Source: Bacteroidia bacterium (GTDB taxonomy: Bacteria > Bacteroidota > Bacteroidia > JAIBAJ01). From it: a DNA stretch of 46,732 nt. Location of the stretch: assembly GCA_019695265.1 (NCBI GenBank), contig JAIBAJ010000016.1:1-46732 (forward strand), given 5' to 3'. This document shows, piece after piece, positions 25,243 to 34,610 of this stretch. Within the stretch, counting starts at the first letter, position 1. Every line of letters starts with the position of its first letter. The notes under the pieces were generated by a model that saw only the letters and a program-made list of their open reading frames with translations, did no database searches and was not told where the DNA came from. A program made the position numbers and the translations under genes.

Positions 25243-27507
25243 ATGGCATTTGACATTGACATGATAAAAACGGTATATAGCCGTTTACCAGAGCGCGTTG
25301 CAGCAGCACGCAAGGCAGTAGGTCGTCCATTGACCTTAACCGAAAAAATTCTTTATTCTCATCTTTCGGACGGGTTAGCCAATGCGGCTTACAATCGAGG
25401 AAAAGACTATGTAGATTTCAATCCTGACAGGGTTACCATGCAGGATGCCACTGCGCAAATGGCTTTGTTACAATTTATGCAAGCGGGTCGTCCAAAAGTT
25501 GCGGTTCCATCTACCGTTCATTGTGACCACTTAATTACTGCCAAAGACGAAGCAGTATCTGACTTGGCTTTTGCAAATGCTGAATCAAAAGAAGTTTACG
25601 ACTTTTTAGCTTCTGTTTCGAACAAATATGGAATTGGATTTTGGAAACCGGGAGCTGGTATCATTCACCAGGTGATGTTAGAAAATTATGCCTTCCCGGG
25701 AGGAATGATTATTGGAACTGATTCCCACACGGTAAATGCAGGCGGATTAGGCATGTTGGCTATTGGTGTAGGTGGAGCTGATGCTTGTGATGTGATGGCA
25801 GGATTGCCTTGGGAACTGAAATTTCCTAAATTAATTGGTGTAAAATTGACCGGTAAACTAAATGGTTGGACTTCGGCCAAAGACATTATATTAAAGGTAG
25901 CGGGTATTTTAACAGTAAAAGGAGGAACCGGTTGTATTGTAGAGTATTTTGGTGAAGGTGCCGAAGCATTAAGTTGTACCGGAAAAGGAACCATTTGCAA
26001 CATGGGTGCAGAAATTGGTGCTACCACTTCTACTTTTGGATACGATGCTTCGATGGAACGTTACCTAAAAGCCACCAACCGTGCTGATGTAGCTGAATTG
26101 GCTAATGCTGTAAAAGAGCATTTGAATGCAGATGCCGAGGTTTATGCAAATCCGGAAGCCTATTTCGATCAGTTAATTGAAATTAATTTGGATGAATTAG
26201 AGCCTTACGTAAATGGGCCATTTTCTCCGGATTTAGCTACTCCAATTTCAAAAATGAAAGAGGTAGCTGCTGCAAATGGCTGGCCTACCAAAGTTGAAGT
26301 TGGCTTGATTGGAAGTTGTACCAACTCTTCGTATGAAGATATCGCCAGAGCTGCTTCTTTGGCTAAGCAAGTTGCAGCTAAAAACTTAAAAACAAAAGCA
26401 GAATTCACAATTACACCGGGCTCTGAATTGGTTCGTTATACTATTGAAAGAGATGGATTAATTGGAACTTTTGATGAAATTGGAGCAAAAGTGTTTGCCA
26501 ATGCCTGTGGCCCATGTATTGGTATGTGGAGTCGAGTTGGGGCTGAAAAAAAAGAAAAAAACACCATCGTTCATTCTTTTAACCGTAACTTCCAGGCTCG
26601 CCAGGATGGAAATCCAAACACCCATGCCTTTGTTGCCTCACCTGAATTAGTGACAGCATTGACCATTGCCGGGGATTTGACCTTTAATCCATTGACTGAT
26701 TACCTAACCAACGAAAAAGGAGAACAAGTTAAATTGGATGCTCCGGTTGGAGATGAACTTCCTACAAAAGGTTTTGCCGTGGAAGATGCAGGTTACCAAG
26801 CACCGGCTGCGGATGGTTCAGGGGTGCAAGTGGTTGTAAGTCCAACTTCGAACCGTTTGCAACTGTTAGATTCGTTCCAACCTTGGGAAGGAAGCGATTT
26901 GAAAGGCTTGAAACTTTTGATAAAAGCAAAGGGAAAATGTACAACCGACCATATTTCTATGGCAGGTCCATGGTTGAAATTCCGTGGTCACTTAGACAAT
27001 ATCAGTAACAACTTGTTGATTGGAGCAACCAACTTTTTCAATGAAAAGATCAACAGTGTTAAAAACCAACTCACCGGCGAATACGGCGAAGTACCTAAGG
27101 TTCAACGTGCCTATAAAGCTGCCGGAATTGGATCAATCGTTGTTGGTGATGAAAACTATGGCGAAGGTTCAAGTCGTGAACATGCTGCTATGGAGCCAAG
27201 ATTTTTAGGTGTTCGTGCCATTTTGGTTAAATCCTTTGCCCGTATACACGAAACAAACCTAAAGAAACAAGGTATGCTAGCCTTGACTTTTGTGAACAAA
27301 GAGGATTACAACAAAATTCAAGAAAACGACACCTTTGACATCGTAGGGCTAACAAGCTTTGCTCCGGGTGTTCCTTTAACCCTGGTATTGAACCACGCTG
27401 ATGGAACCAAGGAAGAAATTAGTGTAGGCCATAGCTACAACGAAGGTCAAATTGAATGGTTTAAAGCTGGTGCTGCCTTGAACATTATCAAAAAGCAAAT
27501 CGCCTAA
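25243..27507 (+). CDS. acnA: Aconitate hydratase
   Basis: 754 residues from the ATG at 25243; the longer upstream frame overlaps the promoter. The 4Fe-4S ligands are Cys359 (IGSCTNSS) and Cys422/Cys425 (ACGPCIGMW). [23 protein letters not shown] and the swivelling-domain signature [18 protein letters not shown] are present, as in mitochondrial-type aconitases. It isomerises citrate to isocitrate in the TCA cycle. It appears monocistronic, with its own promoter and a terminator 19 nt after the stop. The gene symbol is by class; acnB organisation is excluded by domain order. Confidence 0.95.
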   Translation: MAFDIDMIKTVYSRLPERVAAARKAVGRPLTLTEKILYSHLSDGLANAAYNRGKDYVDFNPDRVTMQDATAQMALLQFMQAGRPKVAVPSTVHCDHLITAKDEAVSDLAFANAESKEVYDFLASVSNKYGIGFWKPGAGIIHQVMLENYAFPGGMIIGTDSHTVNAGGLGMLAIGVGGADACDVMAGLPWELKFPKLIGVKLTGKLNGWTSAKDIILKVAGILTVKGGTGCIVEYFGEGAEALSCTGKGTICNMGAEIGATTSTFGYDASMERYLKATNRADVAELANAVKEHLNADAEVYANPEAYFDQLIEINLDELEPYVNGPFSPDLATPISKMKEVAAANGWPTKVEVGLIGSCTNSSYEDIARAASLAKQVAAKNLKTKAEFTITPGSELVRYTIERDGLIGTFDEIGAKVFANACGPCIGMWSRVGAEKKEKNTIVHSFNRNFQARQDGNPNTHAFVASPELVTALTIAGDLTFNPLTDYLTNEKGEQVKLDAPVGDELPTKGFAVEDAGYQAPAADGSGVQVVVSPTSNRLQLLDSFQPWEGSDLKGLKLLIKAKGKCTTDHISMAGPWLKFRGHLDNISNNLLIGATNFFNEKINSVKNQLTGEYGEVPKVQRAYKAAGIGSIVVGDENYGEGSSREHAAMEPRFLGVRAILVKSFARIHETNLKKQGMLALTFVNKEDYNKIQENDTFDIVGLTSFAPGVPLTLVLNHADGTKEEISVGHSYNEGQIEWFKAGAALNIIKKQIA

Positions 27508-27525
27508 TTTTAAATCTCATAAACG

Positions 27526-27557
27526 AAAAAGCCGTACCATTGGTGCGGCTTTTTTTA
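27526..27557 (+). terminator. Intrinsic terminator after aconitase
   Basis: Stem AAAAAGCCGTACC / GGTGCGGCTTTTT with loop ATT and a T run. Confidence 0.88.
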
Positions 27558-27573
27558 TAGTATTGAACCAGTT

Positions 27574-28374
27574 GTGAAAACCTTTCAAAAATTCCATTCT
27601 TTTATTTTCATACTTGTATTGCTTGGAGCTGCTTCCTGCCAAACTGATACCTATATCCCTTGTGAAACGGACAATAATCTGCAAAATTTGCTTTGCAAAA
27701 AGTTTGTGGTTTCCGATGGCAAACCACTTGGATTTGTAAGGTATCGTTACGACGAAAACAACCTTCTGGCAGAAGAAGAATACCTGAATACCAAAGAAAA
27801 AAAGCAAGGGAAATTGCAATATTTCTATACCGGAAATCGCCTCGACAGCACTTACTTTTGGAATGCTGAAGATAGAATAAACACCAAGGTTATCAGGAAT
27901 TACAATAATTTTGACAGCCTAATTGCCCAAACTACCTATACACTTGTAAACGGGGGATATCAGGTTGAAAAAAAAGAATTCAGCTATTCCCCACAGTTGG
28001 ATACTGTACTTGTATATAGAAACGGACAATTGGTTCAAATTCAACGTTACTTTTTCTACAATCAGAGTCAGCAAGTATATAAAATTCTATATGGCTCTTT
28101 AAGTTCTGTATTGGATAGTCAATCTGTATTTTCCACCTCAGCCAAAGGTTTTGTAATTGAGCGAAAATTAGATGCTTCCGGAAAGAAAAGGGGACAAACA
28201 ACCCGACAGTTTAACCCAAAAGGAGAATTAGTTTTGGAAGAAATTATGGGATTAAACAATGAATTAGTTCAGAAAACGGAGGTAATTTTTGATAACTCAG
28301 GCAGGGTAGTTAAAAAAATCTTCACTCGTCCCAACACTAGCTTAGATAACTTCGAGCAGTTTTATTACTATTAA
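27574..28374 (+). CDS. Lipoprotein with tandem Tyr-rich beta repeats
   Basis: 266 residues. The likely start is GTG at 27574; no ATG fits. A lipoprotein signal (LLGAASC) ends at Cys22. The mature part is a series of strand-turn units (VRYRYDENNLLAEEEYLN, LQYFYTGNRLDSTYFW, VIFDNSGRVVKK) resembling MORN/YD-like outer-membrane lipoprotein repeats. No exact family is recognised. It begins 16 nt after the aconitase terminator and is followed 2 nt later by the MazG-like gene, so it probably heads the hutI transcript. Confidence 0.7.
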   Translation: MKTFQKFHSFIFILVLLGAASCQTDTYIPCETDNNLQNLLCKKFVVSDGKPLGFVRYRYDENNLLAEEEYLNTKEKKQGKLQYFYTGNRLDSTYFWNAEDRINTKVIRNYNNFDSLIAQTTYTLVNGGYQVEKKEFSYSPQLDTVLVYRNGQLVQIQRYFFYNQSQQVYKILYGSLSSVLDSQSVFSTSAKGFVIERKLDASGKKRGQTTRQFNPKGELVLEEIMGLNNELVQKTEVIFDNSGRVVKKIFTRPNTSLDNFEQFYYY

Positions 28375-28376
28375 AG

Positions 28377-28781
28377 ATGAGTGAAAAAGTACATCTGCTG
28401 CACAAAATCAATTCGGTGGCAGAATTCCACGATACTTTCCTGATTGGGAATAGGTATGAACCCACAGCTGAAGTGGGTGAAAATGAATTTCAGCTACGTT
28501 ATAATCTGATTAAAGAGGAAAACGAAGAATACCTGGATGCCTGCAAGAATGGGGATATCGTAGAAATCGCGGATGCTTTGGGAGATCAACTTTACATTTT
28601 ATTCGGGACTATTTTAAGACATGGTTTACAGCACAAAATCGAGGAGGTTTTTGATGAAATTCATCGCAGCAACATGTCTAAATTAGATGGTGAAGGCAAA
28701 CCCATTTTCAGGGAGGACGGTAAAATTCTGAAAAGCGAAAAGTACTTTAGACCCAATATTAAATCCATTTTGGATAAATAA
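28377..28781 (+). CDS. MazG/HisE-like nucleoside triphosphate pyrophosphohydrolase
   Basis: 134 residues, all-alpha NTP-PPase fold. The metal-binding acidic cluster is EENEEY (47-52), with Asp66 and Asp70 in ADALGDQLYI, as in PRA-PH/MazG proteins. The tail FREDGKILKSEKYFRPNI is shared with the small phage-type members of this group. It probably hydrolyses a (d)NTP to the monophosphate, for house-cleaning. It sits 2 nt after the lipoprotein stop and 2 nt before hutI. Confidence 0.85.
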   Translation: MSEKVHLLHKINSVAEFHDTFLIGNRYEPTAEVGENEFQLRYNLIKEENEEYLDACKNGDIVEIADALGDQLYILFGTILRHGLQHKIEEVFDEIHRSNMSKLDGEGKPIFREDGKILKSEKYFRPNIKSILDK

Positions 28782-28783
28782 TC

Positions 28784-30058
28784 ATGGCAAAGCGACTATT
28801 ATTAAAGAACATCAAGGGTTTGGTGCAGGTAGAATCTGACTCCAGAATCAGGAGGCGATGCGGAAAAGAAATGCAAAACTTACCCGTTTTGGAGGACGCA
28901 TGGTTGGCTATGGAAAATGACACCATAGTTGGATTTGGCACCATGGAAGAATGGGAAGGAATCAGCGATTGGAATGGCTTGGAAGTAATTGATGTAAGTG
29001 GGAAATATGTTTTCCCCTGTTGGAATGACCCACATACACATATAGTTTATTCCGGTAGCAGAGAATCGGAATTTGTTGACAAAATCCAAGGCTTAAGCTA
29101 TGAAGAAATTGCCAAACGTGGTGGAGGAATCCTAAACAGTGCCAAACGTTTGTCATTGGCTTCGGAGGAAGAATTATACGAGAGTGCCAAAAAAAGAATT
29201 GAGGAGATGATTGGCTTTGGAACGGGTTGTTTAGAAATTAAAAGCGGTTATGGCTTATCGGTAGAAGGTGAAATAAAAATGTTACGGGTCATTAAGCGTT
29301 TGAAAGAAAGCATGCCTGTGAAAATAAAATCCACTTTTCTAGGAGCTCATGCCTTACCAATTGAATTTAAAGAAAACCGTTCTGCATATCTTGATTTGAT
29401 AATAGAGAAAATGTTACCGATTATTCAACAGGAAGGCTTGGCTGACTATATCGATGTGTTTTGCGACAAAGGATTCTTTACTGTTGAAGAAACGGACCGA
29501 TTGCTACAGGCTGGTAAAAAAATTGGTTTACAGGCAAAAATTCATGCTAATGAACTTGATTATTCCGGCGGAATTCAAGTAGGGGTAAAAAATGGAGCTT
29601 TATCAGTGGATCATTTGGAATTTACGGGTGACAATGAAATGGAAGTCTTACTCCAAAGCGAAACCATGCCAACCTTACTACCTTCCACAGCTTTCTTTTT
29701 AAGAATTAGTCCTCCTCCTGCCAGAAAAATGATGGATCACGGATTGCCCTTGGCCTTGGCGACAGACTTTAACCCAGGCTCTTCACCTTCGGGTAATTTC
29801 CCTTTTGTTATTTCTCTGGCTTGCATACTTCTGAAAATGCTACCGGAAGAAGCTATCAATGCTGCAACCATCAATTCTGCCTATGCCATGGGATTGGAAA
29901 CTGAGTACGGAAGCATTGCCATTGGTAAAAAAGCCAATGTGTTTATTACCCGAGAAATCAATAGTTTGGCTTATTTGCCTTACAGTTTTGGATCGAACCT
30001 GATTGAAAAGGTAATCTTAAATGGCATCCTGGTGGTGGATAAGGAAACCAACAACTAA
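28784..30058 (+). CDS. hutI: Imidazolonepropionase
   Basis: 424 residues, full length. The amidohydrolase metal site is DPHTHIVYSG (His84, His86). Family-specific stretches are EIAKRGGGI, GTGCLEIKSGYGL, STFLGAHALP, AKIHANELD, SVDHLEFT and ALATDFNPGSSPSGN. It opens the imidazolone ring of 4-imidazolone-5-propionate to N-formimino-glutamate in histidine degradation. No hutH, hutU or hutG homologue is nearby; it is the last gene of the lipoprotein/MazG run. Confidence 0.96.
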   Translation: MAKRLLLKNIKGLVQVESDSRIRRRCGKEMQNLPVLEDAWLAMENDTIVGFGTMEEWEGISDWNGLEVIDVSGKYVFPCWNDPHTHIVYSGSRESEFVDKIQGLSYEEIAKRGGGILNSAKRLSLASEEELYESAKKRIEEMIGFGTGCLEIKSGYGLSVEGEIKMLRVIKRLKESMPVKIKSTFLGAHALPIEFKENRSAYLDLIIEKMLPIIQQEGLADYIDVFCDKGFFTVEETDRLLQAGKKIGLQAKIHANELDYSGGIQVGVKNGALSVDHLEFTGDNEMEVLLQSETMPTLLPSTAFFLRISPPPARKMMDHGLPLALATDFNPGSSPSGNFPFVISLACILLKMLPEEAINAATINSAYAMGLETEYGSIAIGKKANVFITREINSLAYLPYSFGSNLIEKVILNGILVVDKETNN

Positions 30059-30125
30059 ATATGTACTTGTTTAAAAAATAATGTTAAAGCATTTAAATCA
30101 AGTATACAAGCTAATCAGAAAGGGC

Positions 30126-30133
30126 TACTTTTG
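30126..30133 (+). promoter_or_regulatory. -7 box (TACTTTTG) for thioredoxin
   Basis: Exact TAnnTTTG, 23 nt before the trxA ATG; identical to the aconitase box. No TTTG was found 19 nt further upstream. Confidence 0.5.
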
Positions 30134-30156
30134 TCAATCAACAAACAACAAATAGT

Positions 30157-30477
30157 ATGGCATTAGAACTTACAGATGCGAACTTCGACGAAATCGTTAT
30201 GAAGTCAGATAAACCGGTATTGGTAGATTTTTGGGCAGTATGGTGTGGACCTTGCCGCATGGTTGGTCCAATCGTAGAAGAATTGTCGAAAGACTATGAA
30301 GGAAAAGCAATTATTGGGAAAGTAGATGTGGATAACAACCCCAACATTAGCATGAAATTCGGAATCAGAAACATTCCTACTCTTTTAGTTTTCAAAAATG
30401 GCCAAGTAGTTGACAAACAAGTAGGTGCTGTTCCAAAGACAGTTTTGGCCGGCAAATTAGACGCCCAACTCAACTAA
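30157..30477 (+). CDS. trxA: Thioredoxin
   Basis: 106 residues, the standard thioredoxin size. The active site is WCGPCR (Cys30, Cys33), with the cis-Pro in NIPTLLVF. It is a cytosolic general disulfide reductase. It is framed by its own -7 box and a strong terminator, so it is monocistronic. Confidence 0.97.
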   Translation: MALELTDANFDEIVMKSDKPVLVDFWAVWCGPCRMVGPIVEELSKDYEGKAIIGKVDVDNNPNISMKFGIRNIPTLLVFKNGQVVDKQVGAVPKTVLAGKLDAQLN

Positions 30478-30490
30478 ACCTTTTATCTTG

Positions 30491-30525
30491 ATGGGATGTT
30501 GCTAACTTAGCGACATCCCATTTTT
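30491..30525 (+). terminator. Intrinsic terminator after trxA
   Basis: 13-bp stem ATGGGATGTTGCT / AGCGACATCCCAT with a 5-nt loop, followed by a T run. Confidence 0.9.
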
Positions 30526-30530
30526 GTTTC

Positions 30531-31466
30531 ATGATAGACTTAACCGGTTCGGATATCCAGCAAATCAGTCACTTGGAGTTTATTGCTCGCCAGGTGGTTG
30601 AAGGTTTTATTACCGGACTTCATAAAAGTCCATTTCATGGTTTTTCTGTAGAATTTGCAGAACACCGCCTCTATAACGCAGGTGAAAGTACCCGGCATAT
30701 TGATTGGCGTTTGTTTGGCAGAACCGATAAACTATTTATGAAACGTTACGAGGAAGAGACAAACCTCCGTTGCCAAATCGTTATCGATACCAGTTCCTCG
30801 ATGTACTTTCCTTTTCCATCTAAAAAGGAAGATTTTGAACAAACCAAAATTGGCTTTTCAATTTTTGCTGCGGCATCTTTGATTTTAATGCTGCAAAAAC
30901 AACGAGATGCCTTTGGATTGAGCCTTTTCGATAACCAAGTTCACCAACAAATTCCGGCAAAAAGTAGTTTAACCCATAGCAAATTGCTCTTTTACGAACT
31001 TGAAAAACTCTTGCAACCCGGGGTTGAAAAAGAAAAACATGGCACCCAAACTTCAACCTGCCTTCATCAAATAGCCGAAAGCATTCATAGGAGATCCTTG
31101 GTAATCATTTTTAGCGATATGGTTGATGGTGGCGGTAAAACAGATGACTTATTTGCAGCTTTACAGCATCTAAAGCACAACAAACACGAAGTTATTCTCT
31201 TCCATACCACCGATAAAAAAACCGAAATAGATTTTAAATTCGAAAACCGACCTTACAAGTTTATTGATCTGGAAACCGGAGAAGAATTAAAACTACTTCC
31301 CAATGAAGTAAAGGAATATTATACCAGACAGGTTGGCCAAAACCTAACTGATTTGAAATTAAAGTGCGGTCAATTCAACATCGATTTTATTGAGGCCGAT
31401 ATAGCTCAGGGTTTCAAACAAATTTTAATGCCTTACCTAATTAAGCGGGAAAAAATGATTTCCTAG
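30531..31466 (+). CDS. DUF58 domain protein (vWA-like)
   Basis: 311 residues. GESTRHIDWRLFGRTDKLFMKRYEEETNL (two conserved blocks, about 52-80) followed by VIDTSSSM (metal-site-like DxSxS, about 85-92) define DUF58. These cytosolic proteins commonly pair with MoxR AAA+ ATPases and have a von Willebrand A-like fold; a chaperone or assembly role is inferred. No MoxR gene is in the window. The ATG lies 5 nt after the trxA terminator. Confidence 0.88.
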   Translation: MIDLTGSDIQQISHLEFIARQVVEGFITGLHKSPFHGFSVEFAEHRLYNAGESTRHIDWRLFGRTDKLFMKRYEEETNLRCQIVIDTSSSMYFPFPSKKEDFEQTKIGFSIFAAASLILMLQKQRDAFGLSLFDNQVHQQIPAKSSLTHSKLLFYELEKLLQPGVEKEKHGTQTSTCLHQIAESIHRRSLVIIFSDMVDGGGKTDDLFAALQHLKHNKHEVILFHTTDKKTEIDFKFENRPYKFIDLETGEELKLLPNEVKEYYTRQVGQNLTDLKLKCGQFNIDFIEADIAQGFKQILMPYLIKREKMIS

Positions 31467-31551
31467 CTTGTTAGCATATCATTGTTAAAATCTTATCCAA
31501 CTTCATGACTTCTCTCATACAGAGTTGTTGAAATTTGCAAGATAAGATTAC

Positions 31552-32322
31552 ATGGTGCGCATTCTCCTTCAAACCCTTCTTTTTGTTTTTGCTTGTAATA
31601 CAATTCAAGCGGAGGATTTTGCTTTCCTTTCTCGCAACTACCCTGTTAAAGCAGGCTTTAAAGCAGAATCGAAAACCATTGTTGATGTCAAGTTTAAACT
31701 AAATTCGTCCAAAGCAAAAAAGCGTAATTTATACTTACGGGCTATTTATATCATTGGCTCTGATACCATTACCGATTATTTGCATTTCACCGGAAACCAC
31801 GATGGAATAATCAAACAAATACCATTGACAGCAGGAGAATCGATTGAAATGTACCTCTACCTGAACAATGAAGAAACAGAGGAGGTGAAAAACCTTATAG
31901 GATCCATGAACCTTAACCCTGGAGGTGTTTTACCAATTAATAATAAATTTAACAAAAATCTTTTTCCCGGCACCTTATGGTCGGCAGATGACCCTGTTCT
32001 TTTTAAAATTACCAAACAAGAAGACTCCCATAAAGACTTGCGAATCAACTTTGTATTCACAGAAAACTTTGAATTCGACAGACTTTTTATACGCATCAAG
32101 GTAATAAGTCCGGAACAAGGAATCGTAGTTCTCAATAAAGAAATAGAGGTTAACACCAGCGACTTCCTAGAATACAGCAAAAATACCATTAAAACAGAAA
32201 TTCCTGAAATTATGATCAAAGGTCAGGGAACTTATTACATCCAAATTACCCACCAAATGCAAAACCTAAGGGTGAATGGAATTGATAATGCCTCCTTCGA
32301 ATTACTCGAGCAACCCAAATAG
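31552..32322 (+). CDS. Secreted protein of unknown function (C-terminal part GldH-like?)
   Basis: 256 residues. The signal peptide ends near IQA-EDF (residue 20). The mature part is beta-rich. The last third (FDRLFIRIKVISPEQG, then GQGTYYIQITHQMQNLRVNG) resembles the pattern of the gliding-motility lipoprotein GldH (YxFxIxQ-MR..L.GI), but there is no lipobox and the match is weak. It may be an operon partner of the upstream DUF58 gene and the SRPBCC gene 18 nt downstream. The family is not firmly recognised. Confidence 0.65.
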   Translation: MVRILLQTLLFVFACNTIQAEDFAFLSRNYPVKAGFKAESKTIVDVKFKLNSSKAKKRNLYLRAIYIIGSDTITDYLHFTGNHDGIIKQIPLTAGESIEMYLYLNNEETEEVKNLIGSMNLNPGGVLPINNKFNKNLFPGTLWSADDPVLFKITKQEDSHKDLRINFVFTENFEFDRLFIRIKVISPEQGIVVLNKEIEVNTSDFLEYSKNTIKTEIPEIMIKGQGTYYIQITHQMQNLRVNGIDNASFELLEQPK

Positions 32323-32340
32323 GCTAACCTGATTTCTGCA

Positions 32341-32817
32341 ATGCCTGTTATTGTTCTTACTACCACCATTCAGGCACCCATTGAAGTATGCTTTGACTTA
32401 TCCAGAAGCATTGACCTTCATAGCCAATCTGTGAGTAATACCAAAGAAAAAGCCATCGGAGGCAGAACTTCTGGCCTCATCGAATGTGGAGAATACGTTA
32501 CTTGGGAAGCCGTTCATTTTGGCTTTAAACACCGGTTAAGCTCTAAAATTATCGAACTTTCCTATCCTAATTCCTTCTGCGATACCCAAATTAAAGGGAT
32601 TTTTCATCACTTTGTCCATCATCACACTTTCTCCTTTCAGAATGGTACTACCACTATGACCGACACCTTCGAATTTGCTTCTCCTTTCGGAATAATCGGC
32701 GAACTCTTCGATTATTTCATACTGAAAAACTATATGACCAAATTCTTGGTTGGAAGAAACGAATTCATAAAAAAAACAGCAGAATCCGAAGATTGGAAGA
32801 AATACCTACCACAGTAA
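32341..32817 (+). CDS. SRPBCC family (START-like) protein
   Basis: 158 residues. Starts VIVLTTTIQAPIEVCFDLSRSIDLH and ends with a long helix (FILKNYMTKFLVGRNEFIKK), the helix-grip layout of cyclase/dehydrase-type SRPBCC proteins, with GFKHRLSSKI and MTDTFEFASPFG in the sheet. It probably binds a hydrophobic ligand; none can be named. Confidence 0.82.
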   Translation: MPVIVLTTTIQAPIEVCFDLSRSIDLHSQSVSNTKEKAIGGRTSGLIECGEYVTWEAVHFGFKHRLSSKIIELSYPNSFCDTQIKGIFHHFVHHHTFSFQNGTTTMTDTFEFASPFGIIGELFDYFILKNYMTKFLVGRNEFIKKTAESEDWKKYLPQ

Positions 32818-32864
32818 CCGGCCCCTTCCAAGTCAACATTTCTTCTGCCGCAATAAAAATAAGC

Positions 32865-32908
32865 CATTTTGTCACTAATATACAAAACAAAGTGTCATTT
32901 TGTCGCTA
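32865..32908. promoter_or_regulatory. Direct repeat CATTTTGTCRCTA upstream of hsp20
   Basis: Two 13-bp copies at 32865-32877 and 32896-32908, 31 bp apart (about three helical turns), plus an inverted pair TGTCACT / AGTGTCA between them. Position and symmetry suggest an operator for heat-shock control of the downstream gene. Confidence 0.45.
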
Positions 32909-32977
32909 TTAGTCCCGTTTTTTTTAACAGGCATTATCCTTGTCAAGGTCGAATCATCAAAACAACAATTAAAATTT

Positions 32978-32983
32978 AGGAGG
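32978..32983 (+). promoter_or_regulatory. Perfect Shine-Dalgarno AGGAGG for hsp20
   Basis: AGGAGG with 8 nt to the ATG at 32992. Other genes here lack such a site, as is normal in Bacteroidota, so this one stands out. Confidence 0.75.
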
Positions 32984-32991
32984 ATAAAACC

Positions 32992-33438
32992 ATGACACTT
33001 ATTAAAGTTAACAACCCAACAAAACAGTTCGTAAATCCAATGTGGAACAACCTTTTCAACGATTTTTTCACTACTCGTTTTACAGGCGAAGAACATTCAA
33101 GCCACGTACCTTCCGTAAACATTGTGGAAGACAAAAACCTTTACGAAATCCATGTTTCTGCCCCAGGTTTCAACAAGGATAACTTCAAAATTGAGGTAGA
33201 ACAAAACGTTCTTTCTATTTCCGGTGAGTATAAAACTGAAAATACCGAAAACAATTCTGAGCGTAAATACACCCGCAAAGAGTTTAGCTACGGATCCTTC
33301 AAACGCTCTTGGACCTTGCCGGAAAACATTGAAACAGAATCAATTAAAGCCAGCTACGAAAACGGAATCCTCAATGTAGAAATTCCAAAAAAAGTTCAGG
33401 AGCCGGTAAAAACTACCCGCGAAATCAAAGTTTCTTAA
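32992..33438 (+). CDS. Hsp20/alpha-crystallin small heat-shock protein
   Basis: 148 residues. The alpha-crystallin domain (about 40-135) has VPSVNIVEDKNLYEIHVSAPGF, LSISGEYK and YENGILNVEIPKK with the conserved A/G-x-L-like motif. It is an ATP-independent holdase. It has a strong ribosome-binding site, an upstream direct repeat and its own terminator, a self-contained stress-response unit. Confidence 0.96.
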   Translation: MTLIKVNNPTKQFVNPMWNNLFNDFFTTRFTGEEHSSHVPSVNIVEDKNLYEIHVSAPGFNKDNFKIEVEQNVLSISGEYKTENTENNSERKYTRKEFSYGSFKRSWTLPENIETESIKASYENGILNVEIPKKVQEPVKTTREIKVS

Positions 33439-33461
33439 TTCTTGCTACCATGCAACACAAG

Positions 33462-33491
33462 AAGTCCTGCCATGAGGTGGGACTTTTTTTT
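33462..33491 (+). terminator. Intrinsic terminator after hsp20
   Basis: Stem AAGTCCTGCC / GGTGGGACTT (two wobble pairs) with loop ATGA and a T run. Confidence 0.8.
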
Positions 33492-33508
33492 GTTCTAATT
33501 TTAATTAT

Positions 33509-33650
33509 GCGGGCCGCTTTCGCCTACAAACATGAACCATCAATCCAACTAAAATAAAAAGGCGAAAGCGCCGGGCTATCCACTACAAGTCCTCGCCCCG
33601 AAAGGGTTCGGGGCTGTGGGCTTTCCGTTTCTATCCCTGCCCGACGCTCC
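33509..33650 (-). repeat. Family A structured intergenic repeat, copy 3 (divergent)
   Basis: Minus-strand copy, the most diverged of the six. It keeps AGCCCACAG, CGAGGACT, GGATAGC and the terminal CGGCCCGC. The central hairpin is replaced by a clean 7-bp stem (CCCCGAA / TTCGGGG at 33596-33613). It fills much of the 378-bp gap between hsp20 and osmC; the rest (33651-33816) shows nothing recognisable. Confidence 0.7.
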
Positions 33651-33816
33651 TTAAAACTGTATTAAGTATTCAACCTTTTATCCTTACCTACTAGGTACAA
33701 CACCATGAATACAACCTTAAAAAAGCATCGCCTTTCATCCGAAATAAACATTTCTATATATTTACCTAACTATTAAAAAACTCCTACTGCGTTTACTCTT
33801 ATCCATTTCCCAATTC

Positions 33817-34299
33817 ATGAAACGAAACCATAGGTTTACAGTTAACACAGAATGGACAGGCAATCTCGGACCGGGAACTTCCTCCTACTCCGGGTATGAA
33901 CGTAGCCATACCATTCGAATCGAAAACAAACCCGAACTTTATGGCTCATCCGATTCCAGTTTCCGGGGAGATCCAAGCAAACATAATCCCGAAGAATTGT
34001 TGTTGGCCGCACTTTCTTCATGCCATATGCTTTGGTACCTGCATTTGTGCTCCGAAGCCGGCATTCAGGTAATGGAATACCGGGATATTGCACACGGAAT
34101 TCTCACAGAAAACATACAAGGTAGCGGGAAATTCACTGGCGCTACCTTAAACCCAGAGGTTATAGTTAGTGATGCCTCCATGGTATTACCTGCCTTAGAT
34201 TTACATGCTAAAGCCAATGCTATGTGCTTTATTGCCAATTCCGTTAATTTCCCCATTGACCACCATCCAACCTGCACTCACCAACATGCTAGAACTTAA
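33817..34299 (+). CDS. OsmC/Ohr family protein
   Basis: 160 residues. The first redox Cys69 is in NPEELLLAALSSCHMLWYL and the second Cys137 in NAMCFIANSVNFPI, the two-Cys pattern of OsmC-type organic-hydroperoxide reductases. Overlaps the DUF1272 gene by 14 nt. Upstream is a family A repeat; no promoter box was identified. Confidence 0.92.
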   Translation: MKRNHRFTVNTEWTGNLGPGTSSYSGYERSHTIRIENKPELYGSSDSSFRGDPSKHNPEELLLAALSSCHMLWYLHLCSEAGIQVMEYRDIAHGILTENIQGSGKFTGATLNPEVIVSDASMVLPALDLHAKANAMCFIANSVNFPIDHHPTCTHQHART

Positions 34300-34576
34300 A
34301 CCCAATTGCGAAAACTGTGGAAAAATGCTACCCAATACCTGCACCGATGCAATGATATGCTCGTTTGAATGTACCTTTTGCCAGGATTGTGCACAAAACC
34401 TCTTGTTCAACGTATGCCCCAATTGCGGAGGTGGATTTGAAAAACGCCCTACACGTCCAAACCACCTCTTAGAAAAACACCCTCCACAGACAAATACCTA
34501 TTTAAAACCGGTCAATTTTACAACTTTCTCCACCCTACTCAATCGGTTTAAAAACATTCCACCATCCAATCGATAG
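34286..34576 (+). CDS. DUF1272 Cys-rich zinc-ribbon-like protein
   Basis: 96 residues from the ATG at 34286, the only start giving the family N-terminus MLELKPNCENCGKMLP. Nine Cys lie within the first 47 residues (8, 11, 19, 25, 29, 32, 35, 44, 47), including ICSFECTFCQDC and CPNCGGGFEKRP, so multiple metal sites are expected. Function unknown. The 14-nt overlap with osmC suggests translational coupling. The tail after residue 60 is longer than usual and has no recognised motif. Confidence 0.88.
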   Translation: MLELKPNCENCGKMLPNTCTDAMICSFECTFCQDCAQNLLFNVCPNCGGGFEKRPTRPNHLLEKHPPQTNTYLKPVNFTTFSTLLNRFKNIPPSNR

Positions 34577-34610
34577 GTGCCATCCGATTTGAACTCAAGC
34601 GACTAATGGT

